A stretch of DNA of 64,000 nt from DATAUD01 sp035511075 (GCA_035511075.1 DATKFW010000155.1:1-64000); one strand, 5' to 3'. Numbered from the stretch's first letter, positions 1 through 9,009 are shown. The notes: generated from the letters alone by a model not told the origin. Numbers and translations: made by a program.

Positions 1-1089
1 GGCACGGCTCGTTCTCTCTTTTCCAAAGGGTTAAAAAGCGCAGAATGAATAACAGTCAAACAAAAGTAAAAATGACAGCAATCGGCGAAAGTCGCGCTTA
101 TTTTATGCGCTCCGTGGTCTAAAGGATGGGGTCCACCTGTATGTTCCAGCGCATCGTTCACTTTCGACATCGGGAAGGATTCAATAATAGGAGCAATAGA
201 ATGCCGCGCACTAAACTCAAGCATGGTGGTGATTGCCCCTGGACTTCCCGTCGGCGAACCGGAAACCGACTTTGATCCCGTGATCAGGCCGAAGGCAGGA
301 ACCTGCATCGGCTCGAGAACAGCTCCAACGACGAGGAGGCGTCCCTTTGGCGCCAGGGTCTCCAGCCAACCGGGAATATCAAGCGGCACATTGATGGTTG
401 AAATGATAAGATCAAGGCTGCCGGCGAGTTTCTTCAGGACGCCATCGCGTTTGGTGTTGTGGACAAAATGCGCGCCTAGCTTGCGGGCCTCAGGTTCCTT
501 GCTGTCGCTGGTGGTAAAGGCATGAACTTCGCAGCCCCACTTGTTGGCGAATTGAAGCGCCATATGGCCGAGACCGCCAATGCCGATAATCCCCACGCGC
601 GCAGTGGAGGAGACATTGTACGAAAGAAATGGCGCGAAGACCGTGATTCCACCGCAAAGGAGCGGGCCGGTCTTGGCTGGATCGAGTGCGTCAGGCAACG
701 GACGCGCCCACGTCCATTGAACGCGCAAACGATCGGCAAAGCCGCCGTGGCGTCCCACGATTGTGCCTTGGGAGGTAGGGCAAAGATTGTGATCGCCGGA
801 AAGACATTCGTGGCAATGAAGACAGCTATACGCCGACCCGCTGACCCACCTTGAGTCCCTTGGCGTTTTCCCCGAGAGCCACCACAGTTCCGACCGCTTC
901 ATGTCCGGGAACGAGCGGGAACTGTGACATGCCCCACTCGTTGTCGAGCATGGAAAGATCAGAATGGCAAATTCCGCAGTGCGTGACTTTGATTTCTACT
1001 TGGTCCGAGCCCAACTCGCCGGAATCAAATTCAAACGGTTGCAAAGTCTTATGGGGGGCTGTAGCCGCGTAAGCATGAATAGTGGACAT
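1..1089 (-). pseudogene. Zinc-dependent alcohol dehydrogenase, frameshifted
   Basis: Medium-chain alcohol dehydrogenase of the YahK/cinnamyl-alcohol type, normally about 340-350 residues, NAD(P)-dependent. The first 87 codons (start ATG at 1089) carry the catalytic-zinc motif CGICHSD and PGHEAVG, then hit an in-frame TAG at 826-828. Homology resumes at once in another frame: structural-zinc cysteines in SCLHCHECLSGDHNLC (C-x2-C-x2-C-x7-C), the LLCGGITVF segment with the third zinc ligand, and the Rossmann motif GIGGLGH. This second frame stays open to the left edge, but resemblance to the family stops near position 150 (after NDALEH) and the usual C-terminal end is not found. So there is one clear internal frameshift and probably an altered 3' end. 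A sequencing error is possible for the first but explains the second poorly. It is divergent from the SnoaL-like gene. Confidence 0.75.
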
Positions 1090-1222
1090 AGGATTGATAA
1101 TCTCGGATGTTAAGAGTTAAGGACCCAAAAAACGGATGGACGACTTTTTTCCATGCCAATAGACTACGGATTGGAGCCATCTCATTCCATTGGCCGAGTG
1201 GGCAGAATTTTAGCGTCCAAAC

Positions 1223-1242
1223 GGACTGTTTGGTACCAGTCC
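1223..1242. promoter_or_regulatory. Operator-like dyad, copy 1 (GGACTG-N8-CAGTCC)
   Basis: Perfect 6-bp inverted repeat GGACTG/CAGTCC around the 8-bp spacer TTTGGTAC. The flank GCGTCCAAA on the left is shared with copy 2, which lies exactly 142 bp further right. The dyad is 133 bp upstream of the alcohol dehydrogenase start (minus strand) in the divergent intergenic region 1090-1521. Nothing else was recognised in that region apart from copy 2. The binding protein is unknown. Confidence 0.55.
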
Positions 1243-1364
1243 TTTAGGAGGGTCAACGCGGTGGAATGCCTTGCTATCTCGGAATACACTGGTCCGCAAA
1301 CAATCTCGGGCTTTGACGTTGCTTTCAGCCGCCGGCCACATCGTTCAATCTCTTGCGTCCAAAA

Positions 1365-1384
1365 GGATTGATTCGATACAGTCC
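1365..1384. promoter_or_regulatory. Operator-like dyad, copy 2 (GGATTG-N8-CAGTCC)
   Basis: Second copy of the dyad, with one mismatch in the left arm (GGATTG) and the spacer ATTCGATA. Left flank GCGTCCAAAA matches copy 1 and right flank CCTTT is similar. It ends 137 bp before the SnoaL-like start at 1522, nearly the same spacing as copies 1 and 3 to their genes. Confidence 0.55.
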
Positions 1385-1521
1385 CTTTGCAGCATAGACG
1401 CAGAATGAAATTTATTAGAAGGTGAATGGACGATTCGCAAGCGGGTAGCGGCGAGCGAATAATTGCATATGACAAATCAAATCACGGGCAAATTAGGCTG
1501 GAAATCTCAAGAGAAAATATT

Positions 1522-1923
1522 ATGAACAATATACAAGAAGAGAAAAACAAGGCCGCTGTATTGGAAGCGTTTGACACGCTTTTTAACAAGCGTGATTATG
1601 CCAAGGCACTTAATTTCTGGTCGCCAAAATACATCCAGCACAGCGCTCATATTGAGCCGGGCCGGGAAGGTCTTTTCAGTTTGACAAAAAGCCTTCCGCC
1701 CTCGCTCAAGTATGAAAGCGCCCTTGTCGTCGCAGAGGGCGACTATGTCCTGCTTCATGGCCGCTTTTCGGGAATTGGGCTGCCGGTCAACTGGATTGTC
1801 GTGGATATAGTTCGTCTGGAGGACGGGAAGCTGAAAGAGCATTGGGACGTTATCCAGGATGAAGCCTCCAAGGCCTCCTCAAAGAGCGGGCTGCCCATGT
1901 GGGGTTCAACCTTTCCGGCATGA
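1522..1923 (+). CDS. SnoaL-like (NTF2-fold) protein
   Basis: 133-residue protein resembling the SnoaL-like family often named predicted aldol-condensation enzymes (COG4922 type). Matching features are an N-terminal helix NKAAVLEAFDTLFNKRDY, the segment YIQHSAHIEPG and the C-terminal HWDVIQ, all typical of the cone-shaped NTF2 fold. The substrate cannot be read from sequence. The start ATG at 1522 is chosen because AAGAGA lies 7-8 bp upstream; an earlier in-frame ATG at 1426 would add 32 unrelated residues. Dyad copy 2 lies upstream, and a D-2-hydroxyacid dehydrogenase follows in the same direction after 63 bp, so the two are probably cotranscribed. Confidence 0.8.
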   Translation: MNNIQEEKNKAAVLEAFDTLFNKRDYAKALNFWSPKYIQHSAHIEPGREGLFSLTKSLPPSLKYESALVVAEGDYVLLHGRFSGIGLPVNWIVVDIVRLEDGKLKEHWDVIQDEASKASSKSGLPMWGSTFPA

Positions 1924-1986
1924 ATAGTATCAAGGCGAGCGCCCTATAACTTCGATCCTACTTTGCTAATCTACCGCGGAAAGAGT

Positions 1987-2943
1987 ATGGTTACGACTGG
2001 TTCACGCATCAAAATAGCAGTGCTGGACGATTATCAAAATATATCGTTGAAAATGGCTGATTGGTCGTCCATTCCCGGCAATCCGGAAATCACCGTGTTC
2101 AACGATCACATTTCCGATGAGAATTCCCTCGTTGAGCGCCTGCTCCCCTTCGATATCGTGTGCATCATGCGTGAACGGACGCCGATGTCGGCGACGCTTC
2201 TTGCCCGTCTGCCGAATCTCAAACTTATTGCATCCACAGGAACACGCAACGCCGCCATCGACCTGGAGGCGGCCGAACGAAGAGGTGTCGAGGTCCTGCA
2301 TACCGGCTACAACTCGACACCCACAATCGAGTTCACCTGGGCCATGATTCTTGCCTTGGCGCGAAACATAGCGGTTGAAAATGCCTCCCTGCGCGGTGGA
2401 GGATGGCAAACAGCAATGGGCGCCGATCTCCACGGCAAAACTCTTGGCGTTCTCGGTTTGGGCAACATCGGTTCGCGGGTCGCTGAGATCGGAAACATTT
2501 TTGGGATGAACGTGATTGCGTGGAGTCAGAATTTGACACGAGAAAAAGCCGCCGCATCAGGCGCGCGCCTGGTTTCCAAGGCCCAATTGTTCCGCGAAGC
2601 GGATTTCCTGACTATACATCTGGCCCTGAGCTTCAGAAGTCGAGGGGCAGTTGGAAAAGAACAACTCTCTCTAATGAAGCCCACGTCGTTTCTAGTTAAT
2701 ACGGCTCGTGGTCCAATCGTCGACGAAGCCGCGCTTGTTGAAACGCTCAGGGATCGAAAGATTGCGGGGGCCGCAATTGATGTGTTCGACCAGGAACCGT
2801 TGCCCGCCGAACACCCATTCCGCCACCTTCCTAATGTCCTCGCCACGCCACATCTTGGCTACGGCTCGCGGTCTTTGTACGAAATCTTCTATGGGGACTC
2901 CGTCGCGAACATCACGACCTGGGTTCTCGATAATGTCAGCTAA
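1987..2943 (+). CDS. D-2-hydroxyacid dehydrogenase family protein
   Basis: 318-residue NAD-dependent D-isomer-specific 2-hydroxyacid dehydrogenase. The nucleotide-binding fold is marked by GVLGLGNIGSRVAEIG. The catalytic triad is visible as Arg in NTARGPIVDEAAL, Glu in FDQEPLPAEHP and His in ATPHLGYGS. Substrate is not predictable; phosphoglycerate, glyoxylate and other 2-oxoacids occur in the family. The ATG at 1987 has GGAAAGAG directly before it; an upstream TTG at 1963 is possible. The stop overlaps the end of the convergent response-regulator gene by 4 bp. Probably in one unit with the SnoaL-like gene. Confidence 0.88.
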   Translation: MVTTGSRIKIAVLDDYQNISLKMADWSSIPGNPEITVFNDHISDENSLVERLLPFDIVCIMRERTPMSATLLARLPNLKLIASTGTRNAAIDLEAAERRGVEVLHTGYNSTPTIEFTWAMILALARNIAVENASLRGGGWQTAMGADLHGKTLGVLGLGNIGSRVAEIGNIFGMNVIAWSQNLTREKAAASGARLVSKAQLFREADFLTIHLALSFRSRGAVGKEQLSLMKPTSFLVNTARGPIVDEAALVETLRDRKIAGAAIDVFDQEPLPAEHPFRHLPNVLATPHLGYGSRSLYEIFYGDSVANITTWVLDNVS

Positions 2944-3572
2944 AACTGAACAAGCCCGCGGCGTAGCGCAGTTGCAGTAGCTTCCGTGCGGCTGAGAACA
3001 TTGAGTTTCGTGAAAATATTGCGCAGATGACCTTTGACAGTGGTTTCACTGATGAAAAGAATTGCCGCGATCTCCTTGTTGCTCTTGCCGCGGGCCAGTA
3101 GTGTCAGCACCTCCAATTCGCGGCCAGTCAAGGCCTCGCCACTCATGCTTGCGGCCAGCTTTTCAACCAGCGCCGGCGGGATGCAGGTTTCACCGCGATG
3201 GACCTTGCGGATGCACTCCAGCATGTCCTCACGTCGCGCATCTTTGAGCAGATAACCTTTCGCCCCTGCCCTGATGGCGCGATAGATTTCATTGTCAGCA
3301 TCGTAGGTCGTCAAGATGACGAATCGAGCGGCGGATTCCTGCTGGCGAATCTCAGTGATGACGCCTACGCCGTCAAGCATCGGCATCCGGAGATCAAGCA
3401 AAGTGACTTCGGGCCGATGCTTGAGCCATAATTCGACAGCTTTGCGGCCATCTGCCGCCTCGGCCACGACTTCCATGTCCGGTTGCATGCCAATAATGGA
3501 CGCTAACCCGGCGAGAACCGTAGTGTGGTCATCGGCGATAAGAACGCGAATCTTGTGTTCCGTGGGTTTCAT
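2940..3572 (-). CDS. NarL/LuxR-type response regulator
   Basis: 210-residue two-component response regulator. The N-terminal receiver has the acidic pocket IADDH and phospho-acceptor Asp60 in LLDLRMP, with the conserved Lys in LLKDAR. The C-terminal LuxR-type helix-turn-helix (about residues 145-205) reads LTGRELEVLTLLARGKSNKEIA. Its ATG overlaps the stop of the upstream sensor kinase (4 bp), so the two form an operon and a cognate pair. It sits between genes preceded by the GGACTG-N8-CAGTCC dyads, which makes it one candidate to bind them; this is inference. Confidence 0.93.
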   Translation of the reverse strand: MKPTEHKIRVLIADDHTTVLAGLASIIGMQPDMEVVAEAADGRKAVELWLKHRPEVTLLDLRMPMLDGVGVITEIRQQESAARFVILTTYDADNEIYRAIRAGAKGYLLKDARREDMLECIRKVHRGETCIPPALVEKLAASMSGEALTGRELEVLTLLARGKSNKEIAAILFISETTVKGHLRNIFTKLNVLSRTEATATALRRGLVQF

Positions 3573-5698
3573 TTTCTCTGTGCCGTGGAAGTTGCTCCAA
3601 TAGGTAGGACGATCGAAATTGAGGCCCCCTGGCCTTTGGCGCTGACAATCGTGAATTTTCCACCCATGCTCTCCGTCCTCTCCCGAATTCCCTGCAAACC
3701 GAAGCCCTCGTGTCTTTCCACCGGGTCGAAGCCGCAGCCGTTGTCGCGCAAGTGCAGGCTGATCTCGTCTGCGTCAAATAAAAGTCGCACATGAAACTCC
3801 GTCGGACGCGCATGGCGTAGCGCATTGGTTAAAACCTCCTGGCCAATGCGCAGCAGATTATTTTCCAATTCCGGCGGAAGTTCGCGCGCTTCGCCGTCCA
3901 CCGTCAATTTCGCTTCAACGGCCGTCCCGGAAGTCATATTGGCGACCAACTCGGTCAATGCCGCCGCCAGCGGGTTTCCTTCCAGCGCGCGTGGCCGGAG
4001 CGCCTGCACTGACCGTCGCGCCTCGCGCAAACTTTCGCGCGCCAGTTCGCCGGCGCGTTCGAGGTGGGCGCAGATATTTGAAGTCCTGCCTCGGCAGATA
4101 GCTTCCTGGGCTGCCTCCAGTTGGACAATCACGCCGGTAAACCCTTGCGCCAGCGTGTCGTGAATGTCGCGAGCCACGCGGTTGCGTTCAGCCATTATCG
4201 CCGTCTGCCGATTTTGCGCGGAGAGTCGCGTCAACTCCATCGCCAACATCGCCTGATTGGCCAGGGCCTTGGCTAATTCGACTTCCTCCGGGCGAAAAGC
4301 TCGCTTATGAGAAAAACGAATGCCGGTTACCCCTTCAACCTGGCCTGCGATTAGCATCGGAACGCAGAAAATGGTGACAATTCCCTGAGCCAGCAAATGC
4401 TCTCGCCAAGGGAACGCCGGGACTTGGCGAATGTCCTCCAGCACGGCGGGCTTACCCGTGCGGAAATCTTCTGGCAATGGATAAAAGTACTGAATCGGCA
4501 AAAAAGGTTTCGCCTCGACGATGCTGGCGTCAGATTTGGTCACAAGTTTGCCGCCTTCGAGGGCAACTTCAAAGCTGACTTCGCCGCTCGCATGGTCCTT
4601 CCGCCAAACACTGCTGCTATGGGCATCGAACTCATCGGTGATGGTGCGCAACACATGCCCGACCAATCCGTCAGTCTCGGACTCCATCGCCAGCGCCTCC
4701 ACCGTGCGAGTGAAGGCGTTCACTTGGCCGCGCGCAAATCGTTCTGAGGCGCGTAACGCCTCCTGCGAACGCTGGCGCTCAATAGCAATAGCCGCCAGGT
4801 GCGTAATCTGGTCAATGAGATGAAAATGGACCGGCGAGGGGCTCCGAGCTTTGTTCCAATAAATTCCGAACACTCCCAAAACACTGCGATCCGGAGACAG
4901 AATTGGGGTTGACCACCCGGCGCGCAGGCCGTACGTCCGGGCCAATTCGCGATAATCGGCCCAAAGAGGGTCTGTTTCGATATCCGTGACAATCACCTGC
5001 TCCTTTCGGTGAGCGGCTGTGCCGCACGATCCGACCGTCGGCCCGATCTCGATTCCGTCAATCACTGATATGAACTTTCTGGGGAAACGAGGCGCCGCTC
5101 CTGCCCTCAGGCAATTGGCTGAATCGACCAGCAACACGGAGGACATGGAATCCGCGGAGATACTGTCAACCAAACAGCACAACTCTTCAAGGATCGCCGT
5201 CAGCGGCTTTCCAGCGGCAACCATTTCAAGGATTTGGTTTTCGCCCGCGAGCACCGCATCGGCTTTTTTGCGATCCTCAATGTCGGTGTTGGTGCCGAAC
5301 CACTTAATAATCGTGCCGCTTTCATCCTTGAGCGGAACGGCACGAACGAGAAACCAGTGATACTCACCGTCAAAACGCCGAAAGCGGGCTTCCGCATCAA
5401 ACGGCGCTCCGGTTGTGGAGACTTCAGACCACTTCTTGACAAAGACGCCGACATCGTCGGGGTGGATCGCGTCGCGCCAACTCCAACCGCGCGCCGTTTC
5501 CTGGGAAAGTCCACTATAATCAAGCCATTGCTGGTTGCAGAAAACGTTGTAGCCATCCGCTCCCGCGCACCAGGCATGCGCAGGCAAGGCGTCAACGATG
5601 GCCCGCAGCTCGGTTTCAGACTGTTTGATGAGTTTCAGAGCCGCTTCGAGATCCGCGCCGGCCTGTTCTTGTTCGACTATATTGCGGCTGCCACCCAT
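3569..5698 (-). CDS. PAS-GAF sensor histidine kinase (HisKA_3 type)
   Basis: 709-residue soluble-looking kinase without obvious membrane segments. Order: short coiled region, PAS domain with PAC (about 30-145), GAF domain (about 165-310), second GAF-like domain (about 335-495), then a NarX/DegS-type HisKA_3 dimerisation domain with phospho-acceptor His513 in RDIHDTLAQGF. A HATPase_c domain follows, with N box NALRHA, G1 DNGCGFD and G2 GFGLQGIRER. It should phosphorylate the adjacent NarL-type regulator. The PAS and GAF domains suggest sensing of a small cytoplasmic molecule or redox state, but the ligand is unknown. It is divergent from the DUF5069/SDR unit, with dyad copy 3 between them. Confidence 0.93.
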   Translation of the reverse strand: MGGSRNIVEQEQAGADLEAALKLIKQSETELRAIVDALPAHAWCAGADGYNVFCNQQWLDYSGLSQETARGWSWRDAIHPDDVGVFVKKWSEVSTTGAPFDAEARFRRFDGEYHWFLVRAVPLKDESGTIIKWFGTNTDIEDRKKADAVLAGENQILEMVAAGKPLTAILEELCCLVDSISADSMSSVLLVDSANCLRAGAAPRFPRKFISVIDGIEIGPTVGSCGTAAHRKEQVIVTDIETDPLWADYRELARTYGLRAGWSTPILSPDRSVLGVFGIYWNKARSPSPVHFHLIDQITHLAAIAIERQRSQEALRASERFARGQVNAFTRTVEALAMESETDGLVGHVLRTITDEFDAHSSSVWRKDHASGEVSFEVALEGGKLVTKSDASIVEAKPFLPIQYFYPLPEDFRTGKPAVLEDIRQVPAFPWREHLLAQGIVTIFCVPMLIAGQVEGVTGIRFSHKRAFRPEEVELAKALANQAMLAMELTRLSAQNRQTAIMAERNRVARDIHDTLAQGFTGVIVQLEAAQEAICRGRTSNICAHLERAGELARESLREARRSVQALRPRALEGNPLAAALTELVANMTSGTAVEAKLTVDGEARELPPELENNLLRIGQEVLTNALRHARPTEFHVRLLFDADEISLHLRDNGCGFDPVERHEGFGLQGIRERTESMGGKFTIVSAKGQGASISIVLPIGATSTAQRK

Positions 5699-5912
5699 AA
5701 AATGGTTTCAATTCCGATATTACAACATCCGCCACTGCCCCGAATTTCGCAAACCGAATCCCTTTTCCAATGAGCAATCCCTCGGTCTTTGAGAGCGGTC
5801 TGAGCGCGAGATCTGACCGCGCGTGAACGCTGATTGTTCATTGAGATTCAATCGATTTCGATTCCGATCCCAGAGTGTGCCACAAAGAGAAGCCTTGGGA
5901 TACGCTTCAAAA

Positions 5913-5932
5913 GGACTGTTCTAGCCCAGTCC
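5913..5932. promoter_or_regulatory. Operator-like dyad, copy 3 (GGACTG-N8-CAGTCC)
   Basis: Perfect arms GGACTG/CAGTCC around the spacer TTCTAGCC; the left flank CTTCAAAA and right flank TT resemble copies 1 and 2. It lies 129 bp upstream of the start at 6062 and 214 bp from the divergent kinase start. The rest of 5699-6061 holds nothing else that I recognise. Confidence 0.55.
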
Positions 5933-6061
5933 TTCCGCCGCGCAAAACTAAGACCATTTGACCAATGGCATCCGGCGCGTGCGAATGGCACAGTGATCTC
6001 AGCCTGCCATCAAGCATGCTCTCATTGGTTATGGAAAGAACAATGAGATGAAATTGACGAT

Positions 6062-6520
6062 ATGAAAACTCAAGTCGCCTTTACGGTTTTAACTCAACGC
6101 CCGCCGCGAAGCTTTCGCGTGCGCTTGGGCGGTTTTGTGATCTTGGCCCGGATGCTCGACAAGGGCCGAGCGACCCTCGCCGAGAAAAAAGGCGAATACA
6201 ATTATAACTCCGGCACGGACCAACACTTTGTCAGGTTCCTGGGTTTTGATCCCGAAGCCCTTTTGAAGGAGTTGGCCACCGGCAAAGGCGACGGCGAAAT
6301 GCTTGAATGGGTCCAAACTCATTCCAAAACGCCGCGCGCGCCGTGGGAAATCGAGGCCTGGTCTGCTTTCATGGAAAAACGTGGACCGGAGAGCGACGCC
6401 GAAACGCTCGAACTTTTTGCCGAATATGTCGGAAAATTCAGCAAGACCCGCGAGGACATCAAAACCTGGTTTGAAGCCATCGAACTGGACGACTACGCCA
6501 GCTTTGGAGGAAAAGCGTAA
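6062..6520 (+). CDS. DUF5069 family protein
   Basis: 152-residue protein resembling DUF5069, a family of small cytoplasmic proteins of unknown function. Matching features are an N-terminal PRSFRVRLGGFVILARMLDK, then GEYNYNSGTDQHFVRFLGFD and a central MLEWVQ. No catalytic motif or signal peptide is evident. It is the first gene after dyad copy 3 and is followed 46 bp later by an SDR gene in the same direction, so it probably heads a four-gene unit (DUF5069-SDR-SDR-SDR). The start is the first ATG of the frame, with weak ribosome-site support; the first 15 or so residues are less family-like. Confidence 0.75.
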   Translation: MKTQVAFTVLTQRPPRSFRVRLGGFVILARMLDKGRATLAEKKGEYNYNSGTDQHFVRFLGFDPEALLKELATGKGDGEMLEWVQTHSKTPRAPWEIEAWSAFMEKRGPESDAETLELFAEYVGKFSKTREDIKTWFEAIELDDYASFGGKA

Positions 6521-6566
6521 ATCCCAAATCCACACAAACAACGAAGAACAAAAGAGGAGAAAACAT

Positions 6567-7322
6567 ATGAGCAACAATAATGGACAAAAATTGGCGGGCA
6601 AGGTCGCAGTAGTCACTGGCGGCTCGCGAGGGATTGGCGCAGCGATTACCAAAAGGCTGGCAGGCGATGGGGCAAGCGTGGCGTTCACTTATAGCAAGGG
6701 CGCTGATGCGGCTGCTTCGGTCGTGAAAGAGATTAAACGCCGCGGCGGAAAGGCCATTGCAATTCAGGCCGATGCCGCCGATGCGGACGCCGTCAAGGCC
6801 GCGGTCGAAAAGGCCGTCGCGACCTTCGGCGAGCTGGATATACTGGTGAACAACGCCGGAACGGCCATTCCGAAACCCTTCGAGGAGACGACTCTGGAAG
6901 AGATGGATCGCGTGATCGACATTAACATCCGCGGCGTATACGTCGCGACGCAAGCGGCGTTGAAGCACATGAAGAGTGGCAGTCGCATCATCATGATTGG
7001 TTCGGCCATAGGTGAGCGTGTCGCGTCGCCCGGGCTGGTGCCGTACGCGGGCACGAAGGGAGCCGTCAAGATGTTCACTCAGGCGCTGGCCCGAGAAATC
7101 GGGAACCGCGGCATCACGGTCAACAACGTGCAGCCGGGTCCGATCGACACGGAATTGAATCCCGCCACCGGCGATTGGGCGGTGCCGCAAAAAGCCGCCA
7201 CGGCACTCAACCGTTATGGCCGCCCTGACGAGATCGCCGCGATGGTGGCATTCGTCGCCGGACCGGAAGCGTCTTACATCACCGGCGCGAACCTGACAGT
7301 CGACGGCGGCATGAACGCCTAA
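6567..7322 (+). CDS. SDR oxidoreductase (FabG-like)
   Basis: 251-residue classical short-chain dehydrogenase. Cofactor motif TGGSRGIG, NNAG stabilising motif, catalytic Ser in MIGSAIGE and Tyr/Lys in YAGTKGAV, and C-terminal VNNVQPGPIDTEL are all present. Such proteins are usually NADP-dependent 3-oxoacyl or sugar/alcohol oxidoreductases; the exact substrate cannot be assigned. The ATG at 6567 is preceded by the strong site AGAGGAGA; an ATG at 6303 in the same frame would read through the upstream gene and is rejected. Second gene of the unit after dyad copy 3. Confidence 0.9.
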   Translation: MSNNNGQKLAGKVAVVTGGSRGIGAAITKRLAGDGASVAFTYSKGADAAASVVKEIKRRGGKAIAIQADAADADAVKAAVEKAVATFGELDILVNNAGTAIPKPFEETTLEEMDRVIDINIRGVYVATQAALKHMKSGSRIIMIGSAIGERVASPGLVPYAGTKGAVKMFTQALAREIGNRGITVNNVQPGPIDTELNPATGDWAVPQKAATALNRYGRPDEIAAMVAFVAGPEASYITGANLTVDGGMNA

Positions 7323-7357
7323 GCTCCACCAACAATCCGCAACTACGACAAAAATGT

Positions 7358-8104
7358 ATGAATACAAAAGTCGTTCTGATTACCGGCGCTCTGACAGGGA
7401 TTGGATCCGCTACCGCGCTGGCCTTTGCGAAAGGGGGTGCCCGTCTCATTGTTTCCGGCCGCCGTGATGACGCCGGCGCCAAATTGGTCAAGAAACTCCG
7501 GGAATCAGGCGCGGGAGCTGAGTATATCCGTGCCGATGTGCGGCATGAAGCTGAAGTAAAAAGTCTGGTGGACCAGACCGTGGCCCGTTGTGGCCGCCTG
7601 GATGTCGCTGTCAACAATGCGGGTACGGAGGGCACCACCGGGGCGATCACCGAGCAATCGCCGGAATCCTATGCTGCTATTTTTGATACCAACGTCCTTG
7701 GCGTCCTGCTCAGCCTCAAGCATGAGCTGCGGGTGATGTCGGCCCAGAAAGGCGGCAGCATCATCAACATCTCCTCCACGTTCGGCCGTATCGGGGCGCC
7801 CGGCATGGCGCTTTATGTCGCGAGCAAACATGCGGTCGAGGGACTGACCAAATCGGCGGCCTTGGAGGGCGCTCCGTTCGGTGTTCGTGTGAATGCGGTC
7901 GCTCCGGGTCCCATTGAAACGGAAATGCTCAACCGCCTTGCCGGCTCCGACGAACGCAAGGCCGCTTTCGCTTCCGGCGTTCCGCTCAAGCGTCTCGGCC
8001 TCCCGCAGGAAATCGCCGAAGCCATCCTCTTCGTCGCCTCCGACAAAGCCTCCTTCGTCAGCGGAGCCTCGATCCCAGTCAACGGCGGCAAGGCCGCCCT
8101 CTAA
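7358..8104 (+). CDS. SDR oxidoreductase (glucose-1-dehydrogenase-like)
   Basis: 248-residue short-chain dehydrogenase with TGALTGIG, NNAGTEG, catalytic Ser in ISSTFGRIG and the YVASK Tyr/Lys pair, then VNAVAPGPIETEM and the C-terminal GASIPVNGG. Annotators commonly call this subgroup glucose 1-dehydrogenase, but specificity is uncertain. It lies 35 bp after the previous SDR and 39 bp before the next, in the same direction. The three SDRs are only distantly alike, so this is not a recent tandem duplication. Confidence 0.88.
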   Translation: MNTKVVLITGALTGIGSATALAFAKGGARLIVSGRRDDAGAKLVKKLRESGAGAEYIRADVRHEAEVKSLVDQTVARCGRLDVAVNNAGTEGTTGAITEQSPESYAAIFDTNVLGVLLSLKHELRVMSAQKGGSIINISSTFGRIGAPGMALYVASKHAVEGLTKSAALEGAPFGVRVNAVAPGPIETEMLNRLAGSDERKAAFASGVPLKRLGLPQEIAEAILFVASDKASFVSGASIPVNGGKAAL

Positions 8105-8143
8105 CGGCACAAGGCCTGATTATAAACCAATACAAAGGAAAAA

Positions 8144-8905
8144 ATGAAACTCACGGGAAATACAATTTTCATCACTGGCGGCGGCTCGGGTATCGGGCGC
8201 GGACTCGCCCAGACGCTGCACAGGCTCGGCAATCAAGTAATCATCTCAGGCCGTCGCAAAGGCCACTTGGCCGAAACAACGAAGGCCAATCCCGGAATGA
8301 AATCCGTTGAATTGGATGTCGAAGACCCGGCGAGCATCGACGCGGTCGCAAAGACACTGATTGAGGACTACCCGGAGTTGAACGTGCTCATCAACAATGC
8401 CGGTGTCATGCACATCGACAATGTGGCTGGGCCAGTCGATGAAGCCATGCTGGTGTCCACCATCACCACAAATCTCATGGGGCCGATTCGCATGACCGGA
8501 GCGCTTATTGAACATTTGAAAAAACAGGATCACGCCACAGTGATAAACGTATCTTCAGTTCTGGGGTTTGTTCCGCTTGCGATGACAGCGGTGTACTCAT
8601 CCACGAAGGCGGCGATCCACTCCTACACTCTATCGCTGAGGTATAAGCTCAAGGGTAGCTCGGTGACGGTCCTGGAGATTGCGCCGCCCTGGGTTCAGAC
8701 AGACCTTTTAAACAGCAATAACGAGCCCCGTGCCATGCCTCTGGCGGAATTCATCGCAGAAACAATAAAGATTATTGGAACAGACGCGCAGGAGGTGTTG
8801 GTGGAGCGGGCGATACCTCTACGGGCCAACGTCGGACCGAATGAGGGAGCACTTGTGACGCAATTCAACGATACGATGGCAGAGGCGAACCCACGAGGCG
8901 CCTAA
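8144..8905 (+). CDS. SDR oxidoreductase (DltE-like)
   Basis: 253-residue short-chain dehydrogenase with TGGGSGIGRGLA, NNAGVMH and the catalytic stretch VSSVLGFVPLAMTAVYSSTK. The general form resembles the DltE-like SDRs annotated in many soil bacteria. The ribosome site AAGGAAA lies just before the ATG. It is the last gene of the DUF5069/SDR unit; a paired-hairpin repeat follows at 8961 and could help end transcription. Confidence 0.87.
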   Translation: MKLTGNTIFITGGGSGIGRGLAQTLHRLGNQVIISGRRKGHLAETTKANPGMKSVELDVEDPASIDAVAKTLIEDYPELNVLINNAGVMHIDNVAGPVDEAMLVSTITTNLMGPIRMTGALIEHLKKQDHATVINVSSVLGFVPLAMTAVYSSTKAAIHSYTLSLRYKLKGSSVTVLEIAPPWVQTDLLNSNNEPRAMPLAEFIAETIKIIGTDAQEVLVERAIPLRANVGPNEGALVTQFNDTMAEANPRGA

Positions 8906-8960
8906 AGCCTTATCACTGGAGCATTTCAAGCAGAAGTGTAGTCATTGGACTTCGGTCTCG

Positions 8961-9009
8961 GGGAGCGCGGGCGTCTCGCCCGCTGCCGTCGGCGTCTCGC
9001 CGACGCGCG
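8961..9009. repeat. REP-like paired hairpin, copy 1
   Basis: Two adjacent perfect hairpins with TCT loops: GCGGGCG/CGCCCGC at 8967-8983 (7-bp stem) and CGTCGGCG/CGCCGACG at 8987-9005 (8-bp stem), preceded by CGGGGAGC. A second copy with the same frame but compensating changes in both stems is found inverted at 52561-52620. This is the behaviour of a dispersed REP-type element. The remainder of 8906-9147 shows no other feature. Confidence 0.65.

Noticed and set aside
1153..1475. Small overlapping frames on both strands in the divergent intergenic region
   Set aside because: They cover the two dyads and have no homology; regulatory sequence is more likely.
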